From VYFG01 sp965213885 (lineage in GTDB: Bacteria > Pseudomonadota > Gammaproteobacteria > Arenicellales > Poriferihabitantaceae), in contig OZ243919.1 in NCBI GenBank assembly GCA_965213885.1, positions 1,364,001-1,428,000 of the forward strand: a DNA stretch of 64,000 nt, read 5' to 3'. Made by a program: the position numbers and the translations under genes. A model generated the notes under the pieces. The model was not told the origin of the DNA. It saw only the letters and a program-made list of their open reading frames with translations, and ran no database searches. Shown here piece after piece: positions 27,401 through 36,050 of the stretch (positions are counted from its first letter, which is position 1; each line of letters starts with the position of its first letter).

Positions 27401-30285
27401 GCCGTGACTGTGAAGGTGGCATTGCCGCCCTCGTCCACGGCGGAGCCCGCCCGGAGGCTGAGCTCGGGCGTGGCGGGTGTGACCGGCTGTTCCTCGGCCT
27501 GCGCTTCCTCTTCCTGCGGTGCTTCCTCCTGCGGCAGGTTCGCCAGGCATTCGAGCGCCGGCGCCACCGGCGCCCAGCGCTTCAGGCCCCGATCCGCTTG
27601 CGCCTGCGCCTCGGCGACGGTCATCGGGCGGTTGCTGTACTGGTTACTCACCCCGAAGGCGGCCAGCACCCGGCTCCAGCGCTCGACATGGCCCGAGGTC
27701 CGCCAGGTCTCGCTCGCAGCCAGCTGGGCGTCGGCCAGCAGGGCGTCGGAGACGCAAGAGGGTGTCTGGCTGTCAGCGCTCTCGGCGCTGGCACTCAGGG
27801 CATCACTGTCCGGCCCCACCTTGAGCGTTGCTGTGGCGGCGAGTGTGTCGAGTGGCTGCACCACGCCGTTACCATCCACGTATTCCGGTGTCACCGTGAC
27901 CGTCAGTGTCATCGCTTCCTGGGCGTTGTGCTGGATGGTGGCCGTGGTGCCCGTTACGCTCTCGGCACCGGAGACGGCGGTCTGCTGATCGCTGCTCTCG
28001 GCCTCCCAGGACACGTCATAGGAGGTGGCGTGTGCCACCGCGTCCCAGGTGACGCTGGCGCTGGCGTCGTCCACCGCCGCCAGCTGCAGGTTGGAGACTG
28101 TTTCAGTGGGCGCCTGCGCCGGCGCGGCCTGCGCGGGCGCGTTGTTGCCCACGGGGCATAGCCCGCCATTGATCCGCACGCACTTGCTGCCCGGAGCCAG
28201 CCGGAACGGACGGCCGGTGGGCGTTACCTTGAAGGTCGCGCTGCCCGCCCCGGCATTGTGCCGGATCCCGATGGGGACCCTGAACTCGGAGAAACCCCTG
28301 GTGAGTGCCTTGTAGCCCGACTTGCCCAGACCCTGCTTGCGGTTGTCGTTGACCACATCGCCCGTGTCCTCGACCTCCCACTTGACATAGAGGTCAGTGG
28401 GCAGGCCGCCATTGACCGAGCGGATGGTGAACCTGGCGTGGTGCGAGTAGTCCTTCTTGTCCTGGTACCCCGACACCTTCAGAACGGGCAGGTCGTCCTT
28501 GATGGTGATGACCGTGCTGATGGTCTCGTTGGCAATGCGGGTCGAGTTCGGGATCTCCAGCAGGTCCGTGGTCTCCTTGCCTGACACGGTGCTCTTCTGC
28601 AGCCGGATTTTCACCGACTCGTCCGGCTCATCTGAGCTGCCATCGTCGAACAGCGTCAGATCGAGGTAGGTGCCGAGCTCCCCCTTCGGCAGGGTCGCGA
28701 GGTGGCAGCCCGTCGTGACCTTCATGCCGTCCGGGCGCACCAGCGTGTAGTCGTCGCCGAGCGTCGCCGAGCCCGTCACGCAATACTCGAAATGCGCATC
28801 GACCTGCAGCGGCCGGTCGGGTATCGAGGAATGCGCAGGGGCCAGAGCGATCTTGATCCTGTGCCCACTGTCGACCCCGTCCCTCAGGACCGTCCCGTGC
28901 TCGTCGACCTTGAGCAGGGGCTTCGCTTCGTCGTCCTGGATGTATATCGTGATCCGGTTCGGCGAGCCCACTGAGTGGGTGCCCGTGCCTACCATCTCCA
29001 GGACCACCGTCTCGGTTCCCTCGATCAGTGTGTCCTCGATGACCGTGATCGGCAGCGACGCAAGCGTCTTCCCCTTCGCCAGCGTCATCGTGCCCCGGTT
29101 GGTGTTCCGGTTGTAGCCGCCGCGCAGGCGGTAGTCGGTGCCGTAGGTTGCCGTGCTGCCCCCGTCCTCATTCCCGGGTACCACCCGGTAGGTTACCGTG
29201 TTATCCCAACCGGCCTGCGCCGAGAACGGGATGCCGACATCCTGATCGAGGGACGGTCTGCCTTCTCTCACGCCCGGTTTGCCGGCCCAGGTGCCGAAGG
29301 CAAGCGGCTGCTGGTGATAATCGTCGTCATCGATCACCAGGGTCTTGATACTGAACACGCTGTCGATCCCGTAGGGTGAAGGGAGCGGCTTTGCCGGGTT
29401 CGGATTCAATGCGATATTGACCGTTTCCTGCCCCGATATCACCAGCCGCTCCTTGCCGTCGACCCACATCGGCACCTGCTCGTGGTGGTTGTCTCCAAGG
29501 ACCTGGATGCGGAACCGCTTCAGTGGTTGGTTGGCGGCGATGGACGAATCGACGCAGCCACTGTTTCTGGTCTGCCAGGCGCTCCCCACCCGTTCCTGTA
29601 TCAGATAGTCGTCCTGCTCGGCATTGCCGCCGGTGCGCCGCGTGGCGCTGCCGGAGAAGCACAGGCGGAAGGGCAAGGCCGATGAAGAAGTCTGGTCGGT
29701 CTTGACCTGGAACTCCACATTCTTCGGCGCTGAATCCGTCTCCTTCACGCATGTGTAGGTTTTGCTGCTGCCTCCACCAACAGGGCAAGTATCCTTGCCC
29801 CGGTCCAGCGAGAGCGAGAGAAACCGGGTGGCGTTGGTTGTGGGGGTGACGGGAGTGACTTGCGCGCCCTTGATCGTGAAGGTGTCGGAAAGGTTTGGAG
29901 GGAATGTCACGTCCTGCTGGTTCCCAAACCGAAGCAAGCCTCTCGGCTGCTTGCCACCTGTGACAGTCACCGTTACCGGATCGTCCACTGTGATCGCCGA
30001 ACCGCTGTAGGCGAGAGTGATCTGCGCGGAGCGATGGCCTTGGGTAGCGCCACCGTGCGAGTGAGTAGCCTCACGCGCGAGTAGCTTGCCGCTTGCGATC
30101 GTCAGTCCCGAAGGCGCACCCGACAATGTAATCAGGGCAAGACCTGCTGCGCTCAGCCTGGCTTCGGCGGTCGGGTTTTTCAAACCCTCAGCATTTCCCG
30201 GAATCCGGTCATCCGGGTGAATGTATTTCTCTACGGCACCACCGCTCCCGCCAGCCGACATAAAAGTGGCGTTCTTCGGAATCAA
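24490..30285 (-). CDS. Large Calx-beta/autotransporter-like surface protein (apparently out-of-frame 5' end)
   Basis: 1931 codons from TTG 30285 to the stop. Visible parts (numbering from that TTG): N-terminal Ig/Calx-beta-like region with several VDD/DND-ending modules (about 1-700), an Fn3-like stretch (about 700-830), a glutamate-rich linker EEAPQEEEAQAEEQ, four Calx-beta modules (from about 936; two nearly identical), a GRTVAEQALDGI linker, a Ser/Asp/Pro-rich stretch and a C-terminal autotransporter barrel of about 330 residues (LWGRAAHSSFDGREG onwards) ending in a terminal Trp, as expected for BAM insertion. Calx-beta modules bind calcium; a cell-surface adhesin is inferred. TTG 30285 lies after the signal peptide, which is encoded in the same open frame at 30358-30420 without any ATG/GTG/TTG, so the true start must lie upstream, beyond a pentanucleotide repeat. 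Confidence 0.85.
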   Translation of the reverse strand: MIPKNATFMSAGGSGGAVEKYIHPDDRIPGNAEGLKNPTAEARLSAAGLALITLSGAPSGLTIASGKLLAREATHSHGGATQGHRSAQITLAYSGSAITVDDPVTVTVTGGKQPRGLLRFGNQQDVTFPPNLSDTFTIKGAQVTPVTPTTNATRFLSLSLDRGKDTCPVGGGSSKTYTCVKETDSAPKNVEFQVKTDQTSSSALPFRLCFSGSATRRTGGNAEQDDYLIQERVGSAWQTRNSGCVDSSIAANQPLKRFRIQVLGDNHHEQVPMWVDGKERLVISGQETVNIALNPNPAKPLPSPYGIDSVFSIKTLVIDDDDYHQQPLAFGTWAGKPGVREGRPSLDQDVGIPFSAQAGWDNTVTYRVVPGNEDGGSTATYGTDYRLRGGYNRNTNRGTMTLAKGKTLASLPITVIEDTLIEGTETVVLEMVGTGTHSVGSPNRITIYIQDDEAKPLLKVDEHGTVLRDGVDSGHRIKIALAPAHSSIPDRPLQVDAHFEYCVTGSATLGDDYTLVRPDGMKVTTGCHLATLPKGELGTYLDLTLFDDGSSDEPDESVKIRLQKSTVSGKETTDLLEIPNSTRIANETISTVITIKDDLPVLKVSGYQDKKDYSHHARFTIRSVNGGLPTDLYVKWEVEDTGDVVNDNRKQGLGKSGYKALTRGFSEFRVPIGIRHNAGAGSATFKVTPTGRPFRLAPGSKCVRINGGLCPVGNNAPAQAAPAQAPTETVSNLQLAAVDDASASVTWDAVAHATSYDVSWEAESSDQQTAVSGAESVTGTTATIQHNAQEAMTLTVTVTPEYVDGNGVVQPLDTLAATATLKVGPDSDALSASAESADSQTPSCVSDALLADAQLAASETWRTSGHVERWSRVLAAFGVSNQYSNRPMTVAEAQAQADRGLKRWAPVAPALECLANLPQEEAPQEEEAQAEEQPVTPATPELSLRAGSAVDEGGNATFTVTADPAPATDLTVTWTVAQSGEYLAAPGAGSRTVVLAAGTTSTDLSVATVDDTADEADGSVSVTLDTGTGYTVATGKGSGTVAVRDNDVTPATPELSLRAGSAVDEGGNATFTLTADPAPSADLTVTWTVAQSGEYLDTPGAGHRTVTLTAGDTSTALSVGTVDDDADEADGSVSVTLGTGTGYTIATGQGSAAVAVRDNDEPVIRIVAGTGVTEGSPASFTLTASPVPAAPLDVTLSVAQSGDFAASGEMGSRTVTVPVTGSATFEVATDDDGADEPDGSVTATVDAGTGYTVAASPENAATVAVSDNDATTPTSGPTISIADATLKENERNGWFTVRLSKATDQDVRFAYATRESTPVSATANRDYSHVPRAWRIGSRIRAGETFTEIRIGIRDDSHDENPETFEVELFDAFMYRSGQKVPVSITDDVAVGTIVNDDPMPAAWLSRFGRTVAEQALDGISGRLSAPRTAGTEGTFGGISLQPRDSGDGDSDQSDPLDPFSEFSQLNQSDPFSPFNPSGPVLHGFGIDGIDTNEGVDGMAPPGIRTMTLQELLLGSHFTATGPGDSSGGSLALWGRAAHSSFDGREGTFSLDGEATTALLGTDYARGQWLVGLALLQSGGEGGYRDTETGSRAASQLCTDADHDMDPQTREVLCGGAVREGDGTVESSLTAAVPYGAIRVSERLKLWGALGYGTGEVTLKPEVGGSLRSDLTWTMASAGLRGDVIAPPAQGSGPALAITSDALWSRTESDRTSELAASDSDVTRLRLGLEGSWRIATEGGGHVTPKVELGLRRDGGDAESGSGVEVGGGIAWVDPSLGLSLDLSGRTLITHEADDLEDRGFAASLAFDPDPASERGLSLALRQEMGGQAEGGLDALFRADPLEDRTGSGETAARWTVEAAYGFPALGGRFTGSPHAGFGFMGDGRDVTVGWRLSRVSSGVPDLSFGVRATRRESMGTAPVHGVGFEMTVRW
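26803..27480 (-). repeat. two 339-bp tandem Calx-beta module repeats
   Basis: Copy 1 (27142-27480) and copy 2 (26803-27141) each encode 113 residues starting TPATPELSLRAGSAVDEGG and ending in VAVRDND. Long stretches are identical at DNA level, including the region around 27081 and 27420. The period is a multiple of three, so recombination would change module number without breaking the frame. A third, more diverged module follows down to about 26480. Confidence 0.85.
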
Positions 30286-30585
30286 TGTGATCGTCGCCCC
30301 ATCCAGGGAAGCGGCCGCTATCTCGGTGGGGTCAAGAACCAGGGAAGGCGCACTCTGTGCCTGTGCACCAGCGGCAAGGCCAAGCAGGAGTGCAATGGCT
30401 GCAACACGGCGCAGGACGCCGGCAAGGGTGCAGCGGGCGGGAAGGTCGGACTCAGATAGAGAGGATACTAGGCGACGAAGCCATGAAAATACAAACAGGG
30501 CGGCTCGGCTCGGCTCGGCTCGGCTCGGCTCGGCTCGGCTCGGCTCGGCTCGGCTCGGCTCGGCTCGGCAATCATGGTCTGACCA
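30286..30585 (-). other. start-less open extension encoding the signal peptide of the autotransporter
   Basis: The large frame stays open upstream of TTG 30285 to a TGA at 30586-30588. It encodes GVLRRVAAIALLLGLAAGAQA (30358-30420, written here as a 21-residue span: basic RR, hydrophobic core AIALLLGLAAG, AQA cleavage site), a convincing Sec signal. Reading every codon between 30585 and the hydrophobic core finds no ATG, GTG or TTG, only CTG and ATT. The canonical start must therefore come from another frame upstream, joined through the pentanucleotide repeat. Confidence 0.75.
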
Positions 30586-30707
30586 TCATCTGACCATGTC
30601 AACCCCGGGGTCGCGCCCGAATCCGTACAGGACGCCCAAGGGAATTCTCGGAATTTCCCAATGTCGGTGGTGCGTTGCTGTCCGTTCCCGTGGTTCCGGT
30701 CGTTCAT
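30468..30707 (-). other. leader open frame running through the pentanucleotide repeat (candidate true 5' end of the autotransporter gene)
   Basis: ATG 30707 has a good Shine-Dalgarno (AAGAGG, 7 bases upstream). The frame reads 44 residues to MIAEP, then SRAEP repeats, and ends at a TAG at 30468-30470, 31 bp past the repeat. Another in-frame ATG is at 30575, right before the repeat. Loss of one 5-bp unit (or gain of two) would place this frame in register with the signal peptide and the 1931-codon frame. Inference from frame arithmetic; not proof of expression. Confidence 0.45.
30501..30569. repeat. pentanucleotide simple-sequence repeat CGGCT x13.8 (AGCCG on the minus strand)
   Basis: Thirteen perfect CGGCT units (30501-30565) plus CGGC. 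It lies between a leader start codon and the signal-peptide codons of the large autotransporter-like gene. Units of five shift the reading frame with each slippage event. Assembly of GC-rich short repeats is error-prone, so the copy number may be wrong or mixed. Confidence 0.97.
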
Positions 30708-30918
30708 CGCTGTGCCTCTTCTGTGGATTGCTTCAGGAATCCTGATAAGGATTGCATGGGCTACGGGACCGGCCGGATACCAACTCCCGCCGCCCGCGCA
30801 GAACAGGCGCGATTCTCCTACAGAACCACTCCATTCTCAAGACTGAGTGACCGCGGCCGGAATAACCACGGATTGACCTGCTCCGGCTGTTGCTTGCCGG
30901 GCTGCCAGCGCCCGAATC
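30708..30918. other. intergenic stretch between ssb and the autotransporter leader
   Basis: Presumed promoter region of the autotransporter gene and 3' end of the ssb transcript. No confident -35/-10 pair or terminator was seen. Confidence 0.4.
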
Positions 30919-31404
30919 TCAGAACGGGATGTCGTCGTCGAAATCGTCAAACGCACCCTTGGGTTGCTGGCTGCCGCCTTCCCGGGGGTTCGTGGCTGGG
31001 CCGGATGTCGGGCGGGACGGCGCGGACTGGTCATAGTCGTCCCCTGCCCCGCCACCAGTTCCACCACGCCCACCAAGCATCTGCATGTCGTTGGCGATGA
31101 TCTCGGTTGTCCAGCGGTCCTGGCCACTTTGATCCTGCCATTTTCGGGTTTGCAACCGGCCTTCGATATACACCTGCTGCCCCTTCTTGAGCCAGTCCTC
31201 GGCAACTTTTGCCAGGCCGCGAAACATGACCACACGATGCCATTCGGTATTCTCCCGGGTTTCGCCGGTATTCCTGTCCTTCCAGGATTCACTGGTGGCC
31301 AGGTTGATATTGGCAATGGGATCACCGCTTTGCGTGTAGCGGATTTCCGGGTCACGCCCCAGGTTCCCCACCAGGATCACCTTGTTGATTCCTCTATTGG
31401 GCAT
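30919..31404 (-). CDS. ssb: Single-stranded DNA-binding protein
   Basis: 161 residues. OB-fold N-terminus NKVILVGNLGRDPEIRYTQSG, then TEWHRVVMFRGLAKVAEDWLKKGQQVYIEGRLQ, followed by a Gly/Ser/Pro-rich linker and the conserved acidic tip DFDDDIPF that recruits replication and repair proteins. Follows the YajR-type transporter gene by 5 bp, in the order uvrA / MFS / ssb known from other Gammaproteobacteria. Co-transcription with the transporter is likely. Confidence 0.97.
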   Translation of the reverse strand: MPNRGINKVILVGNLGRDPEIRYTQSGDPIANINLATSESWKDRNTGETRENTEWHRVVMFRGLAKVAEDWLKKGQQVYIEGRLQTRKWQDQSGQDRWTTEIIANDMQMLGGRGGTGGGAGDDYDQSAPSRPTSGPATNPREGGSQQPKGAFDDFDDDIPF

Positions 31405-31409
31405 CGTGA

Positions 31410-32816
31410 TTAATCTCCCCGTATTTGGTCAAGTTTCTGAAGTGCGGCGATATCCAATTCCCTGTCATCGACCTTGAGGTACGCCAATGTCTCGCCGCGC
31501 ACGATGGTTACCTCCTGGACGCCTCTGACTGCCTGTATTCTATCAACCAGGGCTTCCCTGTGCGAGTGATTTGCCGAGTCTCCGATATGGATCACCCGTG
31601 AGGATGAAAGGCGGAACGCCGGTGACAGCCAGGCAATGACCAGCCAAGCCAGCACCAGTACCGCGCACAGGAGAAACACCGCACCGGCACCGTAACCGCC
31701 CGACATCCAGCCCGCCAGGCCGCCGCCGACGAACACACCGAAGAACTGGAAGGTATTGAAGATACCGATGGCCGTACCCTTGTCTGCCGCCGGAGACACC
31801 CGTGAGACCAGGGAGGGCAACATTGCCTCCAGCGCGTTGAAACCGCAGAAAAACACCCACAGGCAGGCAGGCAGCCACAGGAAGGGACTGCCGTCTCCCC
31901 ACGTCACCAGCGCAAACCCGCCCAGGGCGGCCAGGAGCAGGAAAATGGCGATTCGGAACATGGGTGCAACCATGTTGGTTCTGGAACCCATAACAATCAA
32001 GGGCGCCATGCCGATCACGGACATCAGCAGTACCGGGAAATAGACTTTCCAGTGTTCGTGCAATGCCATATCTCCCATCCGGGACAATTCGGCGGGCACG
32101 ACCACGAACAGGGCCGTAAGAACCAGGTGCAGGACAAAGGCACCGACATTCAGGCGCAGCAACTGCGGGTCGCGCAGAACCGCAGGCACCCGACTGGTGG
32201 TGGGCGTGACATCGCGATGCCGCAAATGTCTGGACGGGGACGGCACAACGCCGTACAGCAGAAACAGCGCCACGACACCAAGCCCCGCAGTCAGCCAGAA
32301 CAGTCCCTGGACACCGATGTACAGAGACAGCGCGGGTGCCAGAGCCATGGACGTGAGGAACACCGCGCCGATACTGATCCCGATCAGTGCCATGGCCTTG
32401 GTGCGTTGTTCCTCGCGAGTCAGGTCCGCCGTCAGTGCCAGCACTGCCGAGGACACGGCTCCCGCGCCCTGAATCGCGCGACCTGCGATCAGCCATGGCA
32501 GCGTGTCTGCAAGGGCGGCAACCACGCTGCCGGCGATGAAGATGAGGAGTCCGAACGCGATCACGCCCCTGCGGCCGAAAATGTCCGAGCACATGCCGAA
32601 AGAAAGCTGGAACAGGGCCTGCGTCAATCCGTAGATGCCCAGGGCCAGTCCCACCAGGAACGGCGTGCTGCCCGGCATGACAGCAGCATGCAGGGCCAGT
32701 ACCGGCAGCAGCAGGAAGAGCCCGAACATGCGCGCGGAAACGACGCCGGACAGTGCCAGCACTGACCGCCGTTCCATCGCATTCATCGGACTGGCGGCAG
32801 GCAATCCTTCACGCAA
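31410..32816 (-). CDS. yajR: MFS transporter, YajR type with C-terminal YAM domain
   Basis: 468 residues: twelve predicted transmembrane helices of the major facilitator superfamily, with the A-like motif GLALGIYGLTQALFQ and DIFGRRGVI loop, and a C-terminal cytoplasmic ferredoxin-like domain (about 395-468, ending ALQKLDQIRGD) as in YajR. The substrate is unknown. Divergent from uvrA (69 bp between starts) and upstream of ssb. Some in-frame alternative starts lie within the first 15 residues (Met11, Met14). Confidence 0.88.
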   Translation of the reverse strand: MREGLPAASPMNAMERRSVLALSGVVSARMFGLFLLLPVLALHAAVMPGSTPFLVGLALGIYGLTQALFQLSFGMCSDIFGRRGVIAFGLLIFIAGSVVAALADTLPWLIAGRAIQGAGAVSSAVLALTADLTREEQRTKAMALIGISIGAVFLTSMALAPALSLYIGVQGLFWLTAGLGVVALFLLYGVVPSPSRHLRHRDVTPTTSRVPAVLRDPQLLRLNVGAFVLHLVLTALFVVVPAELSRMGDMALHEHWKVYFPVLLMSVIGMAPLIVMGSRTNMVAPMFRIAIFLLLAALGGFALVTWGDGSPFLWLPACLWVFFCGFNALEAMLPSLVSRVSPAADKGTAIGIFNTFQFFGVFVGGGLAGWMSGGYGAGAVFLLCAVLVLAWLVIAWLSPAFRLSSSRVIHIGDSANHSHREALVDRIQAVRGVQEVTIVRGETLAYLKVDDRELDIAALQKLDQIRGD

Positions 32817-32885
32817 TTTTTATTTGGCTCGGAGTTGGAAGACGGCGTATAGTATCAGGTTTGTCCAGACTCGCTGGCAGCTTTC

Positions 32886-35729
32886 GTGTCCACCGAAAAA
32901 ATCCGAATCCGCGGTGCGCGCACGCACAACCTCAAGGCGATTGATCTCGACCTTACCCGGGATCAGCTCATCGTTTTCACGGGGCTGTCAGGTTCGGGAA
33001 AGTCCTCACTGGCCTTTGACACCATCTACGCGGAGGGTCAGCGACGCTATGTCGAATCCCTCTCTACCTACGCTCGGCAATTCCTTTCGATGATGGAGAA
33101 ACCGGAGGTGGACCTGATTGAGGGACTCTCCCCGGCAATCAGCATCGAGCAGAAGTCTTCCTCCCACAATCCGCGCTCCACGGTCGGCACGGTAACCGAA
33201 GTCTATGATTACCTTCGCCTGCTGTTCGCCCGTATCGGGGAACCCCGTTGCCCGAACCACGACATCACCCTGGAGGCCCAGACCGTGAGCCAGATGGTGG
33301 ACCAGGTCATGTCTCTCGGGGAGAGCCGCCTGATGTTGCTGGCGCCGGTGGTCAATGACCGCAAGGGAGAGTTTCAGCAGCTCCTGGGGGAACTCCATTC
33401 CCAGGGCTACATTCGCGCCGTGGTCGATGGGGAAACGGTCGAACTCGACACTCCACCCAAGCTGGACAAGCGCTACAAGCACAGTATCGAGGTGGTGGTG
33501 GACCGGGTCGTGGCCAGGGACGGCAATCAGCAGCGACTGGCGGAATCCTTCGAAACCGCATTGGCTCTCACGGATGGCACTGTCCGGGTCGCGGTGCTTG
33601 GCGATGACCGTCAGGTGTCGAAGTCCTTCCTGTTTTCCAGCAAGTTCGCCTGCCCCCACTGCGGGTACAGCCTGACCGAGCTGGAGCCGAGACTGTTTTC
33701 CTTCAACAATCCCGCCGGGGCCTGCCAGGAATGCGATGGGCTCGGCGTGATGCTGTTCTTCGACCCGGACCGTATCGTCGTGGATCCGGAACTATCACTA
33801 TCCGCCGGCGCCATTCGCGGCTGGGACCGCCGGAGCGCCTACTTTTTTACCCAGCTTTCCTGCCTGGCGGATCACTACGGATTCAGTGTGGACCAGCCGT
33901 TCAACACGCTGACGCGGAAACAGCAGGACTTCGTACTCTACGGCAGCGGTCGGGAAAAAATCGACTTCGTGTATTTCCGGCACGGTACGCACTTCCGGAA
34001 GCAGCATGTATTCGAAGGCGTGATCAACAATTACGAACGACGCTACCGGGAAACCGAATCCAGTGCGGCTCGGGAGGAACTGGCCCGCAACATGAGCACT
34101 CGCCCCTGCAGCGCCTGCGAAGGCAGCCGGCTCAGGCGAGCGGCGCGCCACGTATATGTCGGCAACCGTACGATCCAGGATATCACCACCATGACGGTGG
34201 ACCGGGCGCTCGATTTTTTTGCCTCCCTGGAGCTGGAAGGCCGACGTGCGAAGATTGCCGCGAAGATCGCACATGAAATCAAGGCCCGCCTCGGATTTCT
34301 CACCAATGTGGGACTGAATTATCTGACCCTGTCCCGTGCGGCGGAAACCCTTTCCGGCGGCGAGGCCCAGCGAATCCGTCTGGCCTCCCAGATCGGGTCC
34401 GGACTCGTGGGGGTGATGTATGTGCTGGATGAACCCTCGATCGGTCTGCACCAGCGCGACAACAACCGGCTGCTGGAGACACTGTTCCACCTGAGGGACC
34501 TTGGTAACACCGTCATCATGGTGGAACACGACGAGGGAGCCATTCTCAGTGCGGACTACGTCGTGGACATCGGCCCGGGCGCAGGCAAGCACGGCGGCGC
34601 AGTGGTCGCCGAAGGGCCACCGCAGAAGCTGATCCACGACCCCGAGTCGATCACCGCCCGCTACCTGAGCGGACGGGAGACCATCCCGATACCAGCAACG
34701 CGCACCCCGATGGACCCCGGACGGGTACTGCGTGTCTCCGGCGCCCGGGGCAACAATCTCAAGGGAGTCACCGCCGAGATTCCCGTGGGATTGCTGACCT
34801 GTGTGACCGGTGTTTCAGGATCCGGCAAGTCGACCCTGGTGAACGGGACTCTCTATCCGGCCGTCGCCCACCAGCTCCAACTCCTGCGGGCAAGTCCGAT
34901 GCCTTTCGAAGACATCAGCGGCCTGGATCATTTCGACAAGATCATCATGATCGACCAGAGCCCCATCGGACGCACCCCGCGGTCCAACCCCGCAACCTAT
35001 ACGGGTCTGTTCACCCACATACGCGATATATTCACCCATACACAGGAAGCCAGGGCCAGGGGCTACAGGCCCGGCCGGTTCTCCTTCAACGTCAAGGGTG
35101 GCCGTTGTGAGGCCTGCCAGGGGGACGGCATGATCAGGGTGGAAATGCATTTCCTGCCGGATATCTTTGTCGCCTGCGACGTGTGCAAGGGAGAGCGCTA
35201 CAACCGGGAAACCCTGGACGTGCGTTTCAAGGGCCGCAACATCAGCGAGGTGCTGCAGATGACAGTGGAGGAATCGGCAGAATTCTTTTCCGCGATCCCC
35301 ACAATCAAGAAGAAACTGGACACCCTGCTGGATGTGGGGCTGGGGTACATCACCCTCGGCCAGAGCGCCACCACCCTGTCCGGCGGCGAAGCACAACGCA
35401 TCAAGCTTTCACGGGAATTGTCCAAGCGAGACACCGGGCGAACCCTGTACGTACTGGACGAGCCCACCACCGGACTGCATTTCCATGACATCCGCCAGTT
35501 GCTCGGGGTACTGCACCGCCTCAGGGATCATGGCAATACCGTGATGGTCATCGAACATAACCTGGACGTCATCAAGACCGCGGACTGGATCATCGACCTG
35601 GGCCCGGAAGGCGGTGATGGGGGCGGTGAAATCATCGCAGCCGGCACCCCGGAAGACGTGATCAAGGTACGGAATTCCTACACGGGTAAATACCTGAAAC
35701 CCGCCCTGAACCTCATGATGATTGCCTGA
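32886..35729 (+). CDS. uvrA: Excinuclease ABC subunit A
   Basis: DNA-damage recognition ATPase of nucleotide excision repair. 947 residues from GTG 32886. First ATP site GLSGSGKS (33-40), zinc-binding CPHCGYSL...CQECDG region (about 255-285), signature LSGGEAQRIRLASQIGSGL, second Walker A GVSGSGKST (about 645), second zinc module GGRCEACQGDG...CDVCKGERY, and LSGGEAQRIKLSREL with YVLDEPTTGLH. Normal UvrA length. No CTGT-N8-ACAG LexA box was found in the 70-bp divergent region. Confidence 0.97.
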   Translation: MSTEKIRIRGARTHNLKAIDLDLTRDQLIVFTGLSGSGKSSLAFDTIYAEGQRRYVESLSTYARQFLSMMEKPEVDLIEGLSPAISIEQKSSSHNPRSTVGTVTEVYDYLRLLFARIGEPRCPNHDITLEAQTVSQMVDQVMSLGESRLMLLAPVVNDRKGEFQQLLGELHSQGYIRAVVDGETVELDTPPKLDKRYKHSIEVVVDRVVARDGNQQRLAESFETALALTDGTVRVAVLGDDRQVSKSFLFSSKFACPHCGYSLTELEPRLFSFNNPAGACQECDGLGVMLFFDPDRIVVDPELSLSAGAIRGWDRRSAYFFTQLSCLADHYGFSVDQPFNTLTRKQQDFVLYGSGREKIDFVYFRHGTHFRKQHVFEGVINNYERRYRETESSAAREELARNMSTRPCSACEGSRLRRAARHVYVGNRTIQDITTMTVDRALDFFASLELEGRRAKIAAKIAHEIKARLGFLTNVGLNYLTLSRAAETLSGGEAQRIRLASQIGSGLVGVMYVLDEPSIGLHQRDNNRLLETLFHLRDLGNTVIMVEHDEGAILSADYVVDIGPGAGKHGGAVVAEGPPQKLIHDPESITARYLSGRETIPIPATRTPMDPGRVLRVSGARGNNLKGVTAEIPVGLLTCVTGVSGSGKSTLVNGTLYPAVAHQLQLLRASPMPFEDISGLDHFDKIIMIDQSPIGRTPRSNPATYTGLFTHIRDIFTHTQEARARGYRPGRFSFNVKGGRCEACQGDGMIRVEMHFLPDIFVACDVCKGERYNRETLDVRFKGRNISEVLQMTVEESAEFFSAIPTIKKKLDTLLDVGLGYITLGQSATTLSGGEAQRIKLSRELSKRDTGRTLYVLDEPTTGLHFHDIRQLLGVLHRLRDHGNTVMVIEHNLDVIKTADWIIDLGPEGGDGGGEIIAAGTPEDVIKVRNSYTGKYLKPALNLMMIA

Positions 35730-36050
35730 GCCGTGACCATATTGAGCGGTTGAAACCGGAGAAGGGAACGGCCTCGGGGCAGAACAGCACCAACCTTCCC
35801 CGCAATGCGCCGCAAAGAGCCGGAACCCCGCATTGGCGGTGGTCCCCACCTGTCACGGCAAGGATTCTTCCCGAAGGGAATGCGGTACGCTGACGGGGAT
35901 GTCCGGGAATGGCTATTCCGCCAACGGCAAATCCGCCGGGATGGCCATGCCGACCCGATGGTGCAGAACCCGGCCCCGGCATTTACCTCTCCAGAACACA
36001 ATGGGGCCTAAAATGGCGGATTCGGTTACTGTCCTGCGGATGAACGGGTG
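35730..36050. other. intergenic stretch between convergent uvrA and formate dehydrogenase
   Basis: No supported gene or clear terminator. Short open frames on both strands lack motifs and ribosome sites. Confidence 0.5.

Noticed and set aside
26977..28161. 394-codon plus-strand open frame
   Set aside because: Antisense to the Calx-beta repeats; reflects codon bias of the repeat region only.
30285..30285. TTG 30285 as the true start of the autotransporter
   Set aside because: It lies behind a convincing signal peptide in the same open frame, so starting there would leave the barrel protein without export.
30221..30745. 174-codon plus-strand frame through the CGGCT repeat
   Set aside because: ARLGS repeats arise from the repeat itself; no ribosome site or domain; the minus-strand reading explains the region better.
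32817..32885. LexA box before uvrA
   Set aside because: No CTGT-N8-ACAG or close variant in the 69-bp divergent region.
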